Source: Planctomycetota bacterium (GTDB lineage Bacteria; Planctomycetota; UBA8742; UBA2392). Taken from it: a DNA stretch of 64,000 bases. How positions within the stretch are numbered: position 1 is the stretch's first letter; the number at the start of each line of letters is the position of its first letter. The translations under genes were made by a program, and so were the position numbers. Shown here in pieces: positions 59,522 through 64,000 of this stretch. The notes beneath the pieces were generated by a model. The model did no database searches, had not been told where the DNA came from, and saw only the letters and a program-made list of their open reading frames with translations. The stretch is from positions 835,489 through 899,488 of the forward strand of contig JAOSKM010000001.1 in assembly GCA_027493625.1 (NCBI GenBank). The letters are read 5' to 3'.

Positions 59522-62212
59522 ATGCTGACCAAACGCCTCATTCTGCTGTTGCTCGCCTGCCTTCCCGCGACCCTGGCCGCGCAGGATGCCGTCACCGGCG
59601 TCTCGCCCGCGCGGAACAGTCACGCCGCCGCCCTCGACGCCGACGCTGTCGCAACCTGCACAACCACCATGGCCCAGCCCGCCAGCGCCCAGTTCCGCCT
59701 CTACAGTCGACTGCGCGGCTGGCTGAGCGGCTCGGTCTCCGCCGGCGGCAACGACCTGACGTTTGATCCGGCCGCGGATTTCCTGCCGGGAGAAGAGATT
59801 GAAGCGATTGCCACCGGGCAGCTGCAGACCGCAGCGGGTGGCAGCCTTGTCCCCCACGTCTGGAAGTTCCGCGCGGCGACGCCCGGCAGCACGCCCAAGT
59901 TCGACACCAACAGCGTGCAGTTCCAGAACGTGCAGTCCACCAACGAGTGGGGCGTAACCTGCGCCGACTTCAACCGCGACGGTCACCTCGACATCGCGGT
60001 GGGACGCTACGGCGATTACAGCACCGTCTACTTCAACGACGGCAGCGGAGGCTTCGCCAGCAGCCTGAACATCGGCGGCAGCCAGGACCTGTGCTATGAG
60101 CTGGTCGCGGCCGACTTCAACGAGGACGGCCACATGGACATCGCCAAGGCTAACTTCGCGCAACAGAACGAGATCTGGATCAACAACGGCAGCGGCAACT
60201 TCAGCATGCTGCCCTTCGGTTCCGCGACCAGCGAGACCTACTGCCTGGCGGTGGGCGACCTGAATGCCGACGGTCACCTCGACATCGTGTGCGGCAACGG
60301 CACCACCAGCGGCGTGCCCAACACCATCCACCTGGGCGACGGAACCGGAAGCTTCCCGGTCACCAGGATGGTCGAGGTGCTGCCCGGCTACGGCAGCTAC
60401 GTCTACGACCTGACGCTGGACCTGGAACTGGCGGACGTGGACAACGACGGCGACCTCGACCTGGTCACTGCCGAGTTCGCCGTCGGCACCACCGTCCCCA
60501 GCCGCATCTTCTACAACGACGGCGACGGCAACTTCAGCCAGTACCTGCTGAACGGTTCGGCTATGGTTCCCAACAGCACCGACATCGGCGGCGCCCTGCA
60601 GGCCATGTGCGTGGCCGTGGGCGACCTCGACAACGACGGCGACCTCGACATCGTGCTGGGCACCAACGGAAATCCCGGCACCTCCACCCCATCGGTAGGC
60701 GACCTCACCCACGTGGCATTCAACCAGGGCAACCGCAGCTTCAACGTCGAGTACATGACCTACCAGGATGAAAAGACCTGGTGCGTGCGCATGGCGGACT
60801 TCGACGGCGACGGCTATCTCGACGTGATCATGGGCAACGAGGGCCCCTACCGCACCGTGCGCATCAACGACGGCACCGGCCATTTCAACAACTGGTATGG
60901 CATGGGCGGTTCACCGTTCTTCTTCAAGTGCGACGTAGCGGACATGGATGGCGACGGCGACCTGGACGTGATCTCGCCGCGATGGATTTACCACAACGGC
61001 GCCAAGTCGCCGCAGATTCAGGTCAAGCTCAACGGCAACTGGATTTCCAGGGGCGACACCATTCAGGTCGCCCACGCCACCAGCCTGGTAAGCCTGGCGC
61101 CGCAGGTGCTGGTTGCAGACACGCAGTCCTACAGCGTGGACGTGGCGTCCTCCATCAGCAACACCAGCAGCCAGGGTTTCAATTCAGCGGAGTGGAGCGC
61201 CAGCGCCGCCGCCACGCCCTGCAGCCTGTACCCGACGAGCGGCGACTTCAACGTGGGCAGCATCACCCACACCTTCACCATCACCGCCGACAGCGGTTTT
61301 GCCGTCGGCAGCTTCGTGTTCCATGTACAGGTCGGCAACGCCCCCGTGCCCGTGCTGGAGGTATACGAGGGCGGCTCGACCATCAACCACAACGCGGCGG
61401 CGGGCGGCGGGCGCGACTTCGGGTCACGCGACGTGGCCGCTGGCGCGGGCACGGCCTTGACCGTCACCGTTGCCAACCAGGGCTGGGTAGGCCTGGTGTT
61501 GAGTTCCGTCAGCCTGGCGGGCGCCGACGCGCAGGACTTCGTGCTGGACCTGAACGGCCTCAACACCAACATCGCGCCGGGGGCGTCCTCGAGCTTCGCG
61601 GTGCTGTTCGATCCGCTGACGCCGGGCGTCAAGTCGGCGCAGGTCCAGATCGTGCATGACGATCCGGCTCAGCCCAGCCCCTTCCGCTTCGCGGTAGCGG
61701 GCACCGGCACGGCCTTCGCTGCGATTATGGTAAGCGAGGGCGGCAGCACGCTCGTTCCGGGTGCGCAGATTGCATTCGGGTCCGCTCCCGTGAACGGCAG
61801 TTCGGGTGTCCGGGTCATCACCATCCAGAACGTGGGCAGCGGCGCGCTTAACCTGGGCGTTCCGACGTTGAGCGGCAGCGGCGGGGCGCAGTTTGCTCTC
61901 GACTCGTCGGGGATGGTGACGGTGGTAGCTCCCGGCGCGTCCACTTCCTTCAACATCAGCTTCAATCCGCTCTCAGCGGGCGGATACCAGGCGCTGGTCA
62001 CTTTCAGCCACAATGACGCCAGCGTGGCGGCACCGTTCAGTCTGCAGCTCGCCGGCAGCGCCCCGGAAGACGTGGTCGGCGGCGGCGACGGCAGCAGCGG
62101 GTCCTCGGGCGGTTGTTCCGGCAGCCCCGACGGGCGGGCCGCCTGGCTGCTGCTGCTTCTGTTGCTGGCGGCGGGCGCCGCGGCACGCAGGCTGACGGCA
62201 GCGCGCGACTAG
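59522..62212 (+). CDS. exported FG-GAP/VCBS repeat protein with choice-of-anchor domains and C-terminal sorting tail
   Basis: The start has an ideal GGAGG site and a signal peptide (RLILLLLACLPATLAAQDAV). After a beta domain, repeats with calcium-type loops follow (DFNRDGHLD, DLNADGHLD, DVDNDGDLD, DLDNDGDLD, DFDGDGYLD, DMDGDGDLD): an integrin-like beta propeller. Then come two or three choice-of-anchor D/ASH-like beta domains (RDFGSRDVAAGAGTALTVTV, IQNVGSGALNLGVPTLSGSG). The end is a Gly/Ser-rich, Cys-containing spacer, a Leu-rich helix and Arg residues (GGCSGSPDGRAAWLLLLLLL), as in MYXO-CTERM-like sorting signals. It is likely cell-surface anchored; ligand unknown. Confidence 0.88.
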   Translation: MLTKRLILLLLACLPATLAAQDAVTGVSPARNSHAAALDADAVATCTTTMAQPASAQFRLYSRLRGWLSGSVSAGGNDLTFDPAADFLPGEEIEAIATGQLQTAAGGSLVPHVWKFRAATPGSTPKFDTNSVQFQNVQSTNEWGVTCADFNRDGHLDIAVGRYGDYSTVYFNDGSGGFASSLNIGGSQDLCYELVAADFNEDGHMDIAKANFAQQNEIWINNGSGNFSMLPFGSATSETYCLAVGDLNADGHLDIVCGNGTTSGVPNTIHLGDGTGSFPVTRMVEVLPGYGSYVYDLTLDLELADVDNDGDLDLVTAEFAVGTTVPSRIFYNDGDGNFSQYLLNGSAMVPNSTDIGGALQAMCVAVGDLDNDGDLDIVLGTNGNPGTSTPSVGDLTHVAFNQGNRSFNVEYMTYQDEKTWCVRMADFDGDGYLDVIMGNEGPYRTVRINDGTGHFNNWYGMGGSPFFFKCDVADMDGDGDLDVISPRWIYHNGAKSPQIQVKLNGNWISRGDTIQVAHATSLVSLAPQVLVADTQSYSVDVASSISNTSSQGFNSAEWSASAAATPCSLYPTSGDFNVGSITHTFTITADSGFAVGSFVFHVQVGNAPVPVLEVYEGGSTINHNAAAGGGRDFGSRDVAAGAGTALTVTVANQGWVGLVLSSVSLAGADAQDFVLDLNGLNTNIAPGASSSFAVLFDPLTPGVKSAQVQIVHDDPAQPSPFRFAVAGTGTAFAAIMVSEGGSTLVPGAQIAFGSAPVNGSSGVRVITIQNVGSGALNLGVPTLSGSGGAQFALDSSGMVTVVAPGASTSFNISFNPLSAGGYQALVTFSHNDASVAAPFSLQLAGSAPEDVVGGGDGSSGSSGGCSGSPDGRAAWLLLLLLLAAGAAARRLTAARD

Positions 62213-62227
62213 TTTCGCATGTCCCAT

Positions 62228-62265
62228 GGCCCCGCGGGTGCTTCGCCCGCGGGGCCTGTTGTTTT
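62228..62265 (+). terminator. rho-independent terminator of FG-GAP gene
   Basis: An 11-bp stem GGCCCCGCGGG/CCCGCGGGGCC with a 7-nt loop is followed by TGTTGTTTT, 15 nt after the stop codon. Confidence 0.9.
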
Positions 62266-62531
62266 AAGACTCGCGGCCGGGGCGGTTGCCGTCCCGGCCT
62301 GCGTTTCGAAGGCGCGTGGTACCTGCGCGCGAAGTGCGGCTGACTCGCCGCGGATCAGGCCCTCGGCCGGCCTTTTTACCGACCGCGCCCGGTGACCGGG
62401 CAGGCCTCTGGAATCGATCGCAAGGATCGTCTCGGGTCGCCGGGGTTCGACCCCATTGACCCGTCAATAGCCTAGTGGCCGGTGAAGGAGATGCCTTACG
62501 CGGAAAACCGCAAAACTTGACGCGTCAATGG
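62266..62531. other. GC-rich gap with palindromes, no gene seen
   Basis: It holds short palindromes, including TTGACGCGTCAA at 62517-62528 and ATTGACCCGTCAAT at 62455-62468. GGGGTTCGACCCC looks like a T arm, but no tRNA can be folded around it. No reading frame is credible. Confidence 0.5.
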
Positions 62532-63836
62532 TCAGTCGGCCTTGCCCAGCGCCTTCAGGAATACCTCGCGGGCCTGCGGGTGGCACGAGATGTGGCCGCC
62601 GGGGACGATGTCGCGGGTCACGTTCTCGTAGCCGTTTTCCCTGGCCAGTTTCTCGGCGGCCTCCCACTGCCGGTCCAGCATGCTTTCCTTGTATTGGTCC
62701 TTGTCGCCCTGGTAGGCGTGGATGATCAGCGCCTTCTTGGCCTCGGCGTCGCTGCTGATTTCCGCGCGCGTGCCTCCGAAGTTGGCGCAGGCCGGCACGG
62801 CCGCCAGCAGCTTGTCCGGGTGGGTGAACACCATGTGCCAGGTCAGGATGCCGCCGCCGCTGAAGCCGGTGATGCAGACCTTCTGCTCGGCGTTGTAGAG
62901 CTCCTGCAGGTCCTGGATGATCGCCAGCAGGCCGGGCTCGTCGAAGTTCATGCGGTTCTGGTCGGCCTCGTCGATCACCTCTTTAGGGTACGGGTACTTC
63001 TTGCGCATGCCTTCATCCAGCGCGTTGGTGTTGGTGAAGCCGATCGGGGTAACCACGATGAAGGTGTCATTGGCGTTGCCGCGCGCTCCGTTGCAGGCGC
63101 CCAGGAAGTTGCTGCCCGCGCCCTCCACGGCCACGTACACCGGCCACTTCTTCTCGGCGCTCCAGCCCGTGGGCAGCGACAGGAAGTACTTCATGGTGTG
63201 CGTGCGGCAGGTCTTCATGATTGGCGACTTGGCCGAGATTGCCGCCTCGCACTCCAGCATCGCTTTGGCGCGCGCGGTGTTCTGCTTTTCGTCGTCGAGC
63301 TGGCGGCCCTGCGCGAGATCAAGCAGGCGGTGGGCGGCGGCGTAGTCCTTTTTGCCGTAGGCCGTGCGGTACTCGGTTTCCACGTACTTGTCGGTGGTCT
63401 CGGCGTGCAACTCGTAGGCGCGCACCAGGTACGCGTTGGCCGTCGTCACGTCCTTGTCGCTCTTGAGCTCTCCGAACAGAGCGCAGTAGGACGTGGCCGC
63501 TTTCTTGAGCGTCTTGTCTGCCTTCTTCTCGTACTTGGCGATTGCGGCCGCATCGGTGGTGTCCACCAGGTCGGGCAGCTTCTCCAGCGCCTTGGCGGCC
63601 TTGCGGTCTTCGGGCGTGAGTTGCAGCGCTTCGTTCAGGAAGGTTGTGGCCTTGCCGTTCAGCCCGTTGTCGGCCGCGGCATCGGCCAGTGTGACCAGTT
63701 CCTTGCTGACGGCTTCCTTGAGTTTGGTGACGGCCGCGCTCTGGGCGGTGGCGGCGGGTGGATCGGCGAGGGTGGGCGCCTGCAGGGCGAACGCCAGCAG
63801 CAGCACCGGCAGAATGGCGCGGAACGTGCGATTCAT
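62532..63836 (-). CDS. exported alpha/beta hydrolase (esterase/feruloyl-esterase-like)
   Basis: The 434-residue protein has a signal peptide (FRAILPVLLLAFALQAPTLA), a helical N-terminal half (about 40-200, TPR-like), and an esterase domain. The nucleophile elbow is GFSGGG (ITGFSGGGILTWHM), the acid probably Asp in YQGDKDQ, and the His in GGHISCH. Similar domain order is seen in secreted phospholipase/feruloyl-esterase-like proteins; the substrate is unknown. The signal to an upstream partner is absent. Confidence 0.85.
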   Translation of the reverse strand: MNRTFRAILPVLLLAFALQAPTLADPPAATAQSAAVTKLKEAVSKELVTLADAAADNGLNGKATTFLNEALQLTPEDRKAAKALEKLPDLVDTTDAAAIAKYEKKADKTLKKAATSYCALFGELKSDKDVTTANAYLVRAYELHAETTDKYVETEYRTAYGKKDYAAAHRLLDLAQGRQLDDEKQNTARAKAMLECEAAISAKSPIMKTCRTHTMKYFLSLPTGWSAEKKWPVYVAVEGAGSNFLGACNGARGNANDTFIVVTPIGFTNTNALDEGMRKKYPYPKEVIDEADQNRMNFDEPGLLAIIQDLQELYNAEQKVCITGFSGGGILTWHMVFTHPDKLLAAVPACANFGGTRAEISSDAEAKKALIIHAYQGDKDQYKESMLDRQWEAAEKLARENGYENVTRDIVPGGHISCHPQAREVFLKALGKAD

Positions 63837-63936
63837 GGATGGTCCCCAAGCGTGTGGCGTCAGCTATTAGTGTAGGAACGAGGTTGCCGCTTACCAGCCG
63901 GCTCGACGCGGGACCCGGGCAAGCGATAATCCCGCC

Positions 63937-64000
63937 ATGGCCTTTGCGGAAGTTGAGTACCTGTTCAGTCACTCCGTCCTGCGCGACGCTGCCTATGAGC
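63937..64000 (+). CDS. start of a gene cut by the window edge
   Basis: An ATG begins MAFAEVEYLFSHSVLRDAAY and runs off the window. F-x-H-x-hydrophobic-x-x-AAYE resembles segments within large ATPase-TPR regulators. No clear ribosome site precedes it, so the start may be elsewhere. Too short to name. Confidence 0.35.
   Translation, partial: MAFAEVEYLFSHSVLRDAAYE

Noticed and set aside
62440..62470. tRNA suggested by a GGGGTTCGACCCC string
   Set aside because: No acceptor, D or anticodon arms fold around it on either strand.

Overview
The window is about 64 kb of high-GC DNA (roughly two-thirds G+C by eye) from a Gram-negative bacterium. It encodes an RND efflux pump, many lipoproteins and exported proteins, a LolD/MacB-type ABC ATPase, a c-type cytochrome, UppP, PlsY and the futalosine-route menaquinone enzyme MqnE. 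The short-form HisG with HisZ, a DUF1844 protein, FHA and PP2C signalling proteins, an FG-GAP/choice-of-anchor surface protein and several HEAT or coiled-coil proteins of unknown role fit a Planctomycetota-like (or Myxococcota/Acidobacteriota-like) genome. This placement is an inference from gene content; no rRNA or marker set is present. Nearly all space is ordinary chromosome, with several short palindromic or mobile repeats.

Layout. 1-4171: RND adaptor (cut by the window edge) and pump. 4178-13415, minus strand: a compact histidine operon read hisZ-hisG-hisD-hisC-hisB-hisH-hisA-hisA paralog-hisF-hisIE, whose last gene is fused to a SpoT/Mesh1-like HD domain. The cytochrome and ABC ATPase genes (13448-14580) lie just upstream on the same strand. 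14808-19168, plus strand: an unrecognised module made of an acidic protein with a ribosomal L7/L12 C-terminal-like domain, an 89-residue protein, an FHA protein and membrane-anchored proteins. It is followed by aroB, dprA, a homocysteine methyltransferase/MTHFR fusion, plsY and gpsA. 24984-25371: a 374-bp MITE-like element with perfect 20-bp inverted ends. 25453-33086, minus strand: transketolase C-terminal subunit, an MFS transporter, an aminotransferase plus prephenate dehydratase pair, and a lipoprotein/DUF1844 group. 33173-39067: mqnE, a TPR-like exported protein, a Nudix hydrolase, a YbjQ protein and miaA.

39229-42611: a glycosidase-like exported protein and an XRE regulator that has a paralog at 57886-59388. 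42622-44655: two copies of a repeat module, one abutting an intact tRNA-Asp and the other a decayed tRNA-like relic, flanking a lipoprotein gene. 44767-54894: uppP, M1 aminopeptidase, S41/PDZ protease, fatty acid desaturase, membrane proteins and a saccharopine-dehydrogenase-like protein. 55379-64000: two tandem receiver-PP2C phosphatases, the second XRE regulator, a large FG-GAP protein, a secreted alpha/beta hydrolase and the start of one more gene.

At least seven apparent frameshifts, mostly at G, C or T runs, split what look like single genes (14808-16052, 17208-19127, 34317-36172, 45789-48481, 52479-53357). This suggests consensus indels in the assembly; broken genes here should not be read as pseudogenes without raw reads. 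The strongest novelties are the HisIE-HD fusion, the L7/L12-like/FHA module, the MITE, the duplicated tRNA module, the paralogous regulators and an over-represented 12-bp palindrome (TTGACRYGTCAA).
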